From contig NC_022357.1 in NCBI RefSeq assembly GCF_000297055.2, positions 2,944,501-3,008,500 on the forward strand: DNA of 64,000 bases, written 5' to 3'. The position numbers were made by a program, and so were the translations under genes. Shown here one piece after another: positions 8,811 through 17,217 of the stretch; within the stretch, counting starts at the first letter, position 1, and every line of letters starts with the position of its first letter. The notes under the pieces are model-generated. The model was given only the letters and a program-made list of their open reading frames with translations. It was not told where the DNA came from and ran no database searches. The DNA comes from Sulfuricella denitrificans skB26. Lineage in GTDB: Bacteria; Pseudomonadota; Gammaproteobacteria; Burkholderiales; Sulfuricellaceae.

Positions 8811-10769
8811 ATGACTCATCCAATCCAACCCCCAAAAAAATATAGGCAAGACATTGATGGGCTAAGAGCAGTGGCCGTATTAATGGTTATTTTATTTCAT
8901 GCCGGTTTTAATTTTGTTAAAGGCGGATATGTAGGCGTCGATATTTTCTTTGTTATTTCAGGATATTTAATTACAAGAAAAATTAAAAATGATTTAGACA
9001 AAGGAGTTTTTTCGCTTTCCAATTTTTACAATGGCCGAATAAGACGGCTGATGCCTGCCTATATTGTTGTTTCTGCTGTCACTTTTGTTTTTGCCACCAA
9101 TCTACTTATTCCTCTCGATTACAAATTCTATACAACCTCGTTAGTCGCTTCATACTTTTCCGCTTCTAATATATTTTTTTCAATGATGTCGGGCGGATAC
9201 TTTTCATCTCGAATGGAAGAGTTTCCGTTATTACATACCTGGTCACTCGCAGTTGAAGAACAATTTTATTACCTTTGGCCAGCATTCTTAATAATTTGTT
9301 ATAAATACAAAAGAATACTTAATCCCACTTTCCTGTTAATAGGAATTTTTACATTATCCCTAATTCTTTCAGAATGGGCTTCTTCTCAAAGCAATACATC
9401 TGCTTATTTCCTCATTCCATATAGAGCATTTGAATTATTACTGGGCGCCCTGATCACCACCCAACATTCAGAAAAATATACTTTAAAACAATGGCATAAT
9501 AACGTGCTATCAATCATTGGTTTAATTGTAATTTTTGCATCTGCGACAATTTTAACAAAAAATAGCAGATTCCCCGGCCTTAATGCTTTGTGGCCCTCCC
9601 TTGGAGCAGCTATATTAATCTTTTCTGGCCGCGACGCTTCCTCTATTGGCTCAAAATTCTTATCACTCAAACCATTGGTATGGATTGGCTTACTTTCTTA
9701 TTCCTTATATTTGTGGCACTGGCCAATTTTTGCTTTTCTTCGTTACACACATGTTGAACTAAATTCAATTTCATCCACATTGGCGATTTTTCTTTCAATC
9801 GTTCTTTCGATTTTTTCATGGAAATATGTCGAGATCCCATTCAGAAAACAATACCTCTATCCATTCAAGAAAACCTTAATTTTATTGTTCATTACGCCAG
9901 CTTTTTTTGCATTGAGTTGCGGAATTATTGTTTATCTAGGTAACGGCATACCGCAAAGGTTCTCCCCAGAAATACGCGAAATAACCGCATCCTATTCTTC
10001 AGAAATAGACCTGGGCAGAGATTGTTCAATTCACAAGGACGACTATGCCAATGTAACTTTGAAACACCTAACAGACAAATGCGCCTTTGGTCCTAACAAA
10101 AACAATCACCCGCAATTGTTATTAATTGGCGACTCTCATGCCAACCATATCAAACCTTTTTTAGAGGTCTTGACTTCCGATGCGGGGTTTGGATCTGTAT
10201 ATCACGTTCAGGGTAGCTGTTCGGTCGCAGATGGTTTCATGGAAGGGGATGTCCACGATGCATCAACAACCCCGTCATGCATCAAAAGAAATGGGGAGCT
10301 ATTGAGAATGGCCAAGTCCTTCAAGTATGTTGTATTAGCCAGTAATTGGTCAGCTAAGAAAGGAAAGGATGACTTCAAGAGGTCATTGGAAAGCGTGGTT
10401 TTGCACGTAATAAAAACAGGCGCAAGGCCGGTAATCATTAAAGATGTAGCCGGCTCTGAAGTGGATTTATCTAGATGCATTTTGTATAAGAAACTGGGGT
10501 GGGCAAAAGACAACACTAACTGCAATATCCCACGTGAGGATTTTCGAGGTGCTCACGAATTAATTGATGAGGCAATAGATGAAATCCAAAAGGAGAATAA
10601 AAGCGTAATCATTATCGACCCAAACAACATTCTTTGTAGCGATAATGGCTGCGTGACAAGCATTAAAAATACTGCTATTTACCGTGACACTTCGCACATT
10701 AATGCCACTGCCTCCCAATTGTTAGGAAAAATGTATTTAAATAGATACGGCAACCCTTTCAATAACTAA
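8811..10769 (+). CDS. OafA-type acyltransferase with C-terminal SGNH domain
   Basis: A 652-residue membrane O-acyltransferase (acyltransferase 3 family) fused to an SGNH hydrolase-like domain. The membrane part (about 10-385, roughly ten or eleven helices) opens with YRQDIDGLRAVAVLMVILFH, holding the conserved R19 and H30, then GGYVGVDIFFVISGYLI and LLHTWSLAVEEQFYYLWP. The periplasmic SGNH part has GDSHANH (D441, S442) and DTSH (D626, H629). Relatives O-acetylate O-antigen or other surface glycans using cytoplasmic acetyl-CoA. It is the only plus-strand gene in the first 34 kb. It is strikingly AT-rich compared with its neighbours, which suggests separate acquisition. Confidence 0.9.
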   Translation: MTHPIQPPKKYRQDIDGLRAVAVLMVILFHAGFNFVKGGYVGVDIFFVISGYLITRKIKNDLDKGVFSLSNFYNGRIRRLMPAYIVVSAVTFVFATNLLIPLDYKFYTTSLVASYFSASNIFFSMMSGGYFSSRMEEFPLLHTWSLAVEEQFYYLWPAFLIICYKYKRILNPTFLLIGIFTLSLILSEWASSQSNTSAYFLIPYRAFELLLGALITTQHSEKYTLKQWHNNVLSIIGLIVIFASATILTKNSRFPGLNALWPSLGAAILIFSGRDASSIGSKFLSLKPLVWIGLLSYSLYLWHWPIFAFLRYTHVELNSISSTLAIFLSIVLSIFSWKYVEIPFRKQYLYPFKKTLILLFITPAFFALSCGIIVYLGNGIPQRFSPEIREITASYSSEIDLGRDCSIHKDDYANVTLKHLTDKCAFGPNKNNHPQLLLIGDSHANHIKPFLEVLTSDAGFGSVYHVQGSCSVADGFMEGDVHDASTTPSCIKRNGELLRMAKSFKYVVLASNWSAKKGKDDFKRSLESVVLHVIKTGARPVIIKDVAGSEVDLSRCILYKKLGWAKDNTNCNIPREDFRGAHELIDEAIDEIQKENKSVIIIDPNNILCSDNGCVTSIKNTAIYRDTSHINATASQLLGKMYLNRYGNPFNN

Positions 10770-10837
10770 ACAGAAAGCGGGTTCCTTTTGTTTTTTGGTG
10801 CTTTCATAGTATCGAGCAACTGTAGTATAAGCCCTCA

Positions 10838-12199
10838 TCAATGAAGGCAAATTTTCTGGCTGCCTGGAGGAAGAATGCCGCGGTCGACTAGTTCTTCAAT
10901 TCCCTGAACCAGCAAATAATCATTCCACTTACGAGAAACAAACTGTGCCCCAAATGGCAGGCCTTCAGGGCAACGGAACACCGGGGCGGCAACTGACGGA
11001 ATATGCCCCAGCGTCCAGATTAAGGATGGATCTGGCAACTCTTCAACCCCCCTTAGCGGAGCAGAGCTCGATGTGCCTAACGACAAAACGATATCATACG
11101 GAGAAAGAAGCTGATCCAGCCTCTCACAATGGCTTTCCTGACGCGCCAGAGCTAATCTAAATTCGGCTGGACTAATAGACTCGCCAGCCTCAATCATTTT
11201 TTTCATGATCGGCGTAACCTGGGAATCCATTTTTTTTTCGTTCTGAAAATAGTAGGAAAGTGATTTATTGTAAATAATTGAATGGATATCATGCGCCGCA
11301 TGTAAATCACTGGGCCATTCAATTTCACCAACCTCAAATCCATCTTCACGGCCAATTCTACTGGCCAAATCTTCAATCGCCTTCCGTGCATAGATTGTTG
11401 CCGTGTCCCAAGTGTGCGTTTTTACAAACCCGACACGCCATGGCCGATCGCTTGCCTTGGGAACAACTCCTTGCCTATCCACATTTTTATAAACATACGG
11501 GTAGTCTGGCCCCTTCACTCTTGTGATGTCCAGCACCGTTCTCAAACTCTTAGCATGGGCAGCGACAAAACCCACGGTATCAAGTGAATCAGTGGTTTTA
11601 AGTACCCCGGTACGTGGAATCATCCCAAATGAGGGCTTCATCCCCCAGACCCCACAAAAACTGGCAGGGCGAATGATTGACCCTGCAGTTTGAGAAGCGA
11701 GTGCAAATGGCACCATTCCCGTTGCCACCGCAGCAGCAGAGCCACTCGAGGATGTACCGGGTGTTTTTGAAGAATCATGAGGGTTAAGAGTTTCATTGAG
11801 CGCATGCACCGCAAACTCCGCAGTCACCGTTTTACCTGCAACAAGTCCCCCTGCAAAAAGCAACGAATCCACGACTCTGGAATTGTTACCAGGCGTAAAA
11901 TTTTTCCATAACGGTGACCCCATTTGCGTGGGGAAGGACTTTGTATTGAAAATATCCTTGACGCCAAAAGGTATCCCATCAATTCCAAGCAAGTGCCCAC
12001 GGCCCTTGTACTTCAAAAAAGCCTGTTCTGACTCAAGTCGAAGTTTATCCAGATCGAAACGCACCCATGCCAAGGTATCGGCTTCCTTGTCATTTATTAC
12101 CTGAACCGTAGCATCAACCATGTCTCTGAATGAAAGGGTGCCGAGCCCAACATTTCGAATCAATTCCGGAATTGATTGCTCCAAGAAAACACTGCCCAT
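10838..12199 (-). CDS. Amidase signature family protein
   Basis: A 453-residue amidase of the GatA/AS family. The Ser-cisSer-Lys catalytic set is visible: K81 in IPFGVKDIFNT, S151 in PGTSSSGSAAAVATG and S174 in QTAGSIIRPASF. Family members hydrolyse amides, and GatA releases ammonia from glutamine for a partner enzyme. The start shares one base with the stop of the PseA/WbpG-like amidotransferase (TGATG), so both proteins are made together. No hisH/hisF glutaminase pair is visible near the amidotransferase. I therefore infer that this amidase could supply ammonia or otherwise process the amidinated sugar. The alternative is an unrelated amide hydrolase. It is the last gene of the pse operon. 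Confidence 0.85.
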   Translation of the reverse strand: MGSVFLEQSIPELIRNVGLGTLSFRDMVDATVQVINDKEADTLAWVRFDLDKLRLESEQAFLKYKGRGHLLGIDGIPFGVKDIFNTKSFPTQMGSPLWKNFTPGNNSRVVDSLLFAGGLVAGKTVTAEFAVHALNETLNPHDSSKTPGTSSSGSAAAVATGMVPFALASQTAGSIIRPASFCGVWGMKPSFGMIPRTGVLKTTDSLDTVGFVAAHAKSLRTVLDITRVKGPDYPYVYKNVDRQGVVPKASDRPWRVGFVKTHTWDTATIYARKAIEDLASRIGREDGFEVGEIEWPSDLHAAHDIHSIIYNKSLSYYFQNEKKMDSQVTPIMKKMIEAGESISPAEFRLALARQESHCERLDQLLSPYDIVLSLGTSSSAPLRGVEELPDPSLIWTLGHIPSVAAPVFRCPEGLPFGAQFVSRKWNDYLLVQGIEELVDRGILPPGSQKICLH

Positions 12200-13425
12200 C
12201 AGTTGTCCTCCTGATCTCTTGTGACCCTGGGGTCAGGCTGGTGAAGATGTTTTTGAATAATTTGTTCTACAAATGGAACTAAACGTTCCGCATTCGGTTT
12301 CCCTTTGGGGTGAATTGGTAAATCAATAGTTTTTAGATCCGCCAACTTTTTTTCACGCATGACGTCATAGAACTCTGCTTCACTCAGCCCTGTGATCTTC
12401 AAATAGTAATCCAATGCCTCCGGACGCTCCTGATCGTGGTGACGAATCAGCTCAAACCCCTCTTTTCTGGTCAATAGTCCATTGCGCACATCCACAGAAG
12501 CTTGCCCCGTTGATCTGCCGAAACCCCTTTTTAGATAGCAGGTGAAATCATGCACACCGGCCATGATACATTCAGCGCTCTTATACCCTTTGTAAGCGCC
12601 TTCCATTTCGGTTTCCCTCCAGCCGTATACTTCACGAATCCACTCAGTCTGACGTTCATCATCCCAAAACATGTAATCACCTAAATGAATTCCCCACACG
12701 CCCGTTTTCTCGATTTCTTCATAGCTGGGAAGTTCAAAAGGATGGAGGTCCCTAGCGCTGAGTTCAGCACTAGTCATTTCTTGCGCTGTAAGCTTGGCTG
12801 ACACCTTCGTAAAGTAATCTCGGTCGAACTTGACCCCCGGGCAACTGTAGGAAGCACGCCCGGCATTTTCAGAAATAGACTCCCCCCAAACCAATAAAGG
12901 AATTTTGAAGCGTGTTGCAACCTGTAGAGGGAAAGCCCCAACCCCGGAATGGCAATGCCAGCAAGCATCACCGATAGCATCTAATGACTTCTTCGCCAGT
13001 CGATTGACTAAACTTCTCGCCGGCGTGAATTGAAGGTGATCGAGGTCGAAGACTTCCAGACATCGTTGCAGATTATAAAATCCGGTTTCTGATACCCAGT
13101 TTTGGTTAAACGTCACGGCCAGTGGTTTTAACCCATAAACCTTAACAAGAACATGCGCCTGAAAAAAACTATCTTTACCTCCGGATATCGGTAAAACGCA
13201 GTCGTAGCCATTTCCCGATTTAGCCTTGGCTTCTTCTAAAATTGTTCTCAACTGCTTCTCACGAACAGTCCAATCAATGTGCATTTTTTCTTCTGAAGAC
13301 CTGCATGCTGTGCAAATCCCCATTTCATCAAACTCCACCCCCTCCTGGGTTTCTGGCACGCAACACCGTGTGCAGTATTTAATCCCTTTAATGGGTTCGG
13401 ACGATGTATCACTCACATTTGTCAT
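12199..13425 (-). CDS. N-acetyl sugar amidotransferase (PseA/WbpG/LegA type)
   Basis: A 408-residue ATP-PPase. The N-terminus has a zinc-ribbon-like pair, C18-x2-C21 and C38-x2-C41. The PP-loop is PISGGKDSFFQAHVL with SGGKDS at 81-86, which binds ATP and adenylates the substrate amide. PseA in Campylobacter and WbpG in Pseudomonas turn an N-acetyl group of pseudaminic acid or a diacetamido uronate into acetamidino. Here the gene sits in an operon holding pseB, C, F, G and I, so Pse5Ac7Am or a relative is the natural guess. Known systems use HisH and HisF homologues for ammonia. Here the next gene is an amidase instead. Overlaps are 4 bases upstream and 1 base downstream. Confidence 0.85.
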   Translation of the reverse strand: MTNVSDTSSEPIKGIKYCTRCCVPETQEGVEFDEMGICTACRSSEEKMHIDWTVREKQLRTILEEAKAKSGNGYDCVLPISGGKDSFFQAHVLVKVYGLKPLAVTFNQNWVSETGFYNLQRCLEVFDLDHLQFTPARSLVNRLAKKSLDAIGDACWHCHSGVGAFPLQVATRFKIPLLVWGESISENAGRASYSCPGVKFDRDYFTKVSAKLTAQEMTSAELSARDLHPFELPSYEEIEKTGVWGIHLGDYMFWDDERQTEWIREVYGWRETEMEGAYKGYKSAECIMAGVHDFTCYLKRGFGRSTGQASVDVRNGLLTRKEGFELIRHHDQERPEALDYYLKITGLSEAEFYDVMREKKLADLKTIDLPIHPKGKPNAERLVPFVEQIIQKHLHQPDPRVTRDQEDN

Positions 13426-14345
13426 GACTTAACCTTTTGTTCAGTGGAAACAGCCGCATTCGCCTCCAGAAGGTCCTGAAAACGAATAATCTCAGTATGC
13501 GGCAAAACACAATCTCTCCCCCCAGGTGGTATGCAACTAACCACCCTTTTCCCGGCAAGCAAGGCGACGACCATCGCCATCGATTCACAACCGACCACAA
13601 AATCGCTGTCAGCAATTTCCTCTAGCAATGTACGCGCCCCAGCCACCTCGATCGGTAGTTCAAACTCATGTTGAGCCCAACTATATTTATCTGCTCGCTC
13701 GGAGGGGTGTGGGCGAATCAAAATGCGTTCAATCTGTTTACCTAAAGCCGAGGAGTTCGAGAGAAAATAGCGCAGCGCCTCCTCCTCCACATACCCCCAA
13801 AAATGCGCGTCACCATGTCGCTTCAGTGCATGCTCACTCACTGGTTCACAGACATAGAGTACGGAAACAGAATCCGGCGAGGATAAGCGGTGCGTTTGAA
13901 TCGCACTCAGTTCTTGCCGGACATCCTTTACATAAGGGTTATCAACTAATGTAACAGGGAGGCTCGGGAAGGTTTTCTTAGCCATTGCTTCAGCCATGGC
14001 ATCTCCTACCCATATTTCGTCAGGCAAGGCAGTTTCACCCGATCGAATAAATCGATCACGGTAGTTAACCCAATGATCAAGGAAAGCGGTAGAACGCTTG
14101 CTCAGCGAGCGCGCCAATTTTATGGCATTAAACTCAATATCTGATTGCCAGCTGGTGCCGCAAAGGATCGATGACGACTGACGAATAGCTTCTTCAAGTG
14201 GGCTGACTTCAATTGAGCCTAGCTTGCGATCAAATATCTTGCGTGCTGGGCCGTCCAATACATAGAGGCAATCCAGGCCATTCTGTCGTACATAGCTGCT
14301 GAGAATTTCAGCACCACCAGCGTCATGGGAAATTACAGCAATCAT
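13422..14345 (-). CDS. GT-B-like protein of the pse operon, unknown function
   Basis: A 307-residue protein I cannot place in a named family. It begins MIAVISHDAGGAEILSSYV, like a Rossmann N-domain binding a nucleotide or sugar. The C-terminal half has RILIRPHPSERADKY, then EEIADSDFVVGCESMAMV and ALLAGKRVVSCIPPGG. An RPHP strand followed by a D-x-V-x-x-x-S/E switch and a glycine/proline loop is the usual C-domain layout of GT-B glycosyltransferases and of polysialyl/CDP-glycerol transferase relatives. A Pse-type glycosyltransferase is a reasonable guess, but a UDP-sugar hydrolase of PseG type is not excluded. It overlaps both neighbours by 4 bases (ATGA). Confidence 0.6.
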   Translation of the reverse strand: MIAVISHDAGGAEILSSYVRQNGLDCLYVLDGPARKIFDRKLGSIEVSPLEEAIRQSSSILCGTSWQSDIEFNAIKLARSLSKRSTAFLDHWVNYRDRFIRSGETALPDEIWVGDAMAEAMAKKTFPSLPVTLVDNPYVKDVRQELSAIQTHRLSSPDSVSVLYVCEPVSEHALKRHGDAHFWGYVEEEALRYFLSNSSALGKQIERILIRPHPSERADKYSWAQHEFELPIEVAGARTLLEEIADSDFVVGCESMAMVVALLAGKRVVSCIPPGGRDCVLPHTEIIRFQDLLEANAAVSTEQKVKS

Positions 14346-14884
14346 GAACCTAAGCTTTGCTCAAATTCAGCCCGTAAAATTCCATATTCCAGCATATCGA
14401 CCCTCGAACCTTCGAGAAATAAATGCAGGCGCCGAGTACCTTCAAAAACCATATTCATAGCATCAGCAAGCTTTTTCATTCCTTCATTAGTCGCGGCGGT
14501 TCCACAATATATTCGCTCCAGGTTCAATTTTTTAAACCCGTGCTCAAGCAATTTTCTCCCCGCCAGTAGTCCCACCCCTTTGCCCCAATGCCGCTTGTCA
14601 CCTATCAGAATCGCAAATTCTGCAGTTCGGTTGATCAACGAGATATCTTGAAGACTTAGATTGCCAATATGGCCATCTTCGATGTGGCAAATCGCCCAAA
14701 CAACACGGTCTTCCCGGTTTAATTCATTCAGATATTCCTTAAAATTGGCTTTCGTCTTAAAGAACTTCCCATGGGAGTTATATCGGCACACGTCCTGATC
14801 TTCGAACCACCTCGGGTAAGCACCATCCAGGTCACTTTCTGCCAGTGGCCGAACAAAATAATCCTTACTAAGCTCGTAAATCAT
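14342..14884 (-). CDS. GNAT family N-acetyltransferase (RimJ/RimL type)
   Basis: A 180-residue GNAT acetyltransferase. FVRPLAESDLDGAYPRWFED is the RimJ/RimL-type start, WGKGVGLLAGRKLLEHGF the acetyl-CoA pyrophosphate loop region and AATNEGMKKLADAMNMVFEG the C-terminal helix-strand. Proteins of this shape include PseH and other amino-sugar acetyltransferases. It directly follows a DegT aminotransferase (4-base overlap) and so most likely acylates the amine that enzyme makes. A separate PseH-like GNAT domain exists inside the PseG fusion, so this one need not be the pathway's PseH. The acyl donor could be acetyl-CoA or another acyl-CoA. Confidence 0.75.
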   Translation of the reverse strand: MIYELSKDYFVRPLAESDLDGAYPRWFEDQDVCRYNSHGKFFKTKANFKEYLNELNREDRVVWAICHIEDGHIGNLSLQDISLINRTAEFAILIGDKRHWGKGVGLLAGRKLLEHGFKKLNLERIYCGTAATNEGMKKLADAMNMVFEGTRRLHLFLEGSRVDMLEYGILRAEFEQSLGS

Positions 14885-16173
14885 TTCAGGCTATCCATTT
14901 GATTCCACACTTTTCTAAAAGCCCTCCCGATTAAATCCACGTCTTCATCTGTCAATTCATGCATACACATAGCAAAACCCAGATAGGTAAACTCGTGTAG
15001 TCTTTCGGCCACGGGACAAATGCCTTTCTGGTAACTGACTTCACGGTGGCAGATATCAGAAGTCCAGGGGAATCCTTTTGAGCCATAGGCTATTTTTTGC
15101 TGATACATGGGCAACAGATGGATATTGGCATAGCCTGCCGCCAGTCCGACCACACCCTCAGCCTCAAGAGCCTCAATTAGACGAGCACGTGAAACACCAA
15201 GTTGCTCAATATCCAATACCATTGGATACATGTAATAAGCATGGGTGCAATCAGGTTTGACGATCGGTGTGCGTAGACCGGGTAGGCTGATAAGCCCTTG
15301 GGTTAGGCGCTCGGCGGCCCGCTGGCGACTTGACACAAAACCCTTTAGCTTCTTTAATTGTTCAATGCCAATGGCGCACTCGATTTCTCCAAGCCGGAAA
15401 TTATGACCCACCATATTACTCAAATCTGTGACACCCTTATTACCCACCACTGCCTCGGCGTGGTTGCGGATCAGACGTAAACGGTCAGCAATCTCGTCGT
15501 CATTGGTAACGAGAATTCCCCCTTCGCCGGTATGGATGTGCTTATGATAGTTGAGACTGTAGCCTCCCACGTGCGCCAGCGTGCCGGTAATCTTGCCTTT
15601 ATAATAAGTACCCGGAGCCTGGGCCGTGTCGGTTATGACCTTGAGTCCGTGCCGTTCAGCAATAGCCATCAGGGCGTCCATGTCCGCAGAGTGCCCCAAA
15701 ATATCCACCACCATGATCGCCTTAGTATAGGGCGTAATGTTTGCTTCAACCGAGGCAGGATCAAGATTAAAGGTCTCGGGCTCGATATCAGCGAACACCG
15801 GGATTGCATTCCAGTGCAAAATAGCCGTTGCACTGGCGCACATGGTCCATGGAGTGACGATAACCTCATCACCGGGTTCTATGCCAATTGCACCGACAGC
15901 TGCAGTCAACCCGGAAGTCCATGAATTAACCGTGACAGCGTGCTTGACGCCAAAGTAGGTCTCGCACTGACGCTCAAATTCCTGAACTTTTGGGCCACCG
16001 TAGAAATCGGGGTTCCAGCAGCCAAGGAATTGCGAGAGCACACCGCTTTCGATCACCTGTTTGGCTGCTTGAACTTCCTCTACACCGATTGGGTTGTAAC
16101 GTTTGAAAGTGGCTTGGATAGTCTTGGGGCCGCCAAACAGGGCGAGTTTTGCTGTGCTTGCTGGATTACTCAT
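14881..16173 (-). CDS. DegT/DnrJ/EryC1 family sugar aminotransferase
   Basis: A PLP enzyme of 430 residues from the ATG at 16171-16173 (MSNPASTAKLALFGG), which has an AAAGGA about nine bases upstream. A GTG at 16197 would add eight residues. GDEVIVTPWTMCASATAIL, TDTAQAPG with D182 and NYHKHIHTGEGG with the PLP lysine K211 identify the family. It is longer than most DegT sugar aminotransferases (about 370-400). With the Gfo/Idh/MocA oxidoreductase upstream and the GNAT downstream it forms an oxidise-transaminate-acylate trio, as in WbpB-WbpE-WbpD. The trio sits within the pse operon, so it may build a second amino sugar or modify the nonulosonic acid. I cannot tell which. Confidence 0.8.
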   Translation of the reverse strand: MSNPASTAKLALFGGPKTIQATFKRYNPIGVEEVQAAKQVIESGVLSQFLGCWNPDFYGGPKVQEFERQCETYFGVKHAVTVNSWTSGLTAAVGAIGIEPGDEVIVTPWTMCASATAILHWNAIPVFADIEPETFNLDPASVEANITPYTKAIMVVDILGHSADMDALMAIAERHGLKVITDTAQAPGTYYKGKITGTLAHVGGYSLNYHKHIHTGEGGILVTNDDEIADRLRLIRNHAEAVVGNKGVTDLSNMVGHNFRLGEIECAIGIEQLKKLKGFVSSRQRAAERLTQGLISLPGLRTPIVKPDCTHAYYMYPMVLDIEQLGVSRARLIEALEAEGVVGLAAGYANIHLLPMYQQKIAYGSKGFPWTSDICHREVSYQKGICPVAERLHEFTYLGFAMCMHELTDEDVDLIGRAFRKVWNQMDSLK

Positions 16174-16215
16174 ACTGATCGTCCTTTGATCTAACACATT
16201 TTGTGTGCATCTTGC

Positions 16216-17217
16216 CTACGGTTCACAAGCCTGCTGTTTGATTTGCTCACAGACATGTTGTGCCGCAAGAGCCGATTCCCCCGTGCTCGCAAGTGGATCA
16301 CCTTGATTAATTGCACGGTAAATGTTGTCGACAGCTTGGAGCATGGCACGTGGATATTCCCCTGCTCGACGAACACCCTCTTCAAGCACGCGGTAACCTT
16401 TGAATATCTCGCTATCTAAAACACGGCGCTCATGCCAGAACATGCCGCCCTCTTCCATGGTCAACATCCCCCGTGAGAAGACTAGCTGAAGTTCGAAGAT
16501 TGCATAATCCTCGGCGTGACCACAAACAAGATGCACTGGCACACCTTGGGCCCCCTCCAACCAGGCAGGAACTGTTGGGTCGTTGGGGAAATAATCCTGT
16601 ATGGGCTTACCAACCTTGACAATATCCATGGGTCCAACAAGCAAGTTCAAAAGATCCAGCATATGGGAGCCATTGTTCAAGATACCCTTGTTGTAATACC
16701 CAACCACTGATCGCAACTGCCCCCATCGGCCTGCCTGCATATCGGCTTGAAGCTTTGAAATATCAGGATCCCAACGCCGCGTATAGTTCACTCCAAGCGG
16801 AATATCCAACTTGCCGCACTCCGTGACGAGCCTTTTAGTCTCTGCGACAGATGTTGAAACGGGTTTCTCGCAAAAAATCATCTTTGGCTTCAAATGCAAT
16901 GCCATTTCTAGATCATGTGCATGACAGTCCGTCGGCGAACAGATACTAATGACATCAAACTGACTACCAGACCCCAATGCTTGCTCAATCGAGCGAAAAC
17001 CAGCAGGCACGCCCCAAGCGGCCATGAATTCACTACGGCGCTTGTCATCTGGCTCAATGCACGCAGTCAAATTGAATCGTCCATCACGAGTGTATGCACC
17101 CGCATGAGTGTATGGCGGATCACGGTGCGACCGTCCTTGGTCAAAGACACCAGCGATGTTCCCGCAGCCCACAATGAGTACAAGTAGGGGATTTCTGCCA
17201 ACGTTAACAACGCCCAT
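16216..17217 (-). CDS. Gfo/Idh/MocA family NAD(P)-dependent oxidoreductase
   Basis: A sugar oxidoreductase of 333 residues from the ATG at 17215-17217, which overlaps the pseI stop by one base (TGATG). A GTG at 17232 would extend it by five residues and looks less likely. VLIVGCGNIAGVFD (GCGNIAG at 17-23) is the Rossmann loop and MIFCEKPVSTS the EKP signature that places the catalytic lysine. The family oxidises or reduces sugars with NAD(P). Next to a DegT aminotransferase and a GNAT it probably creates the keto group that is then aminated, as WbpB does. The substrate is not known. Confidence 0.8.
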   Translation of the reverse strand: MGVVNVGRNPLLVLIVGCGNIAGVFDQGRSHRDPPYTHAGAYTRDGRFNLTACIEPDDKRRSEFMAAWGVPAGFRSIEQALGSGSQFDVISICSPTDCHAHDLEMALHLKPKMIFCEKPVSTSVAETKRLVTECGKLDIPLGVNYTRRWDPDISKLQADMQAGRWGQLRSVVGYYNKGILNNGSHMLDLLNLLVGPMDIVKVGKPIQDYFPNDPTVPAWLEGAQGVPVHLVCGHAEDYAIFELQLVFSRGMLTMEEGGMFWHERRVLDSEIFKGYRVLEEGVRRAGEYPRAMLQAVDNIYRAINQGDPLASTGESALAAQHVCEQIKQQACEP

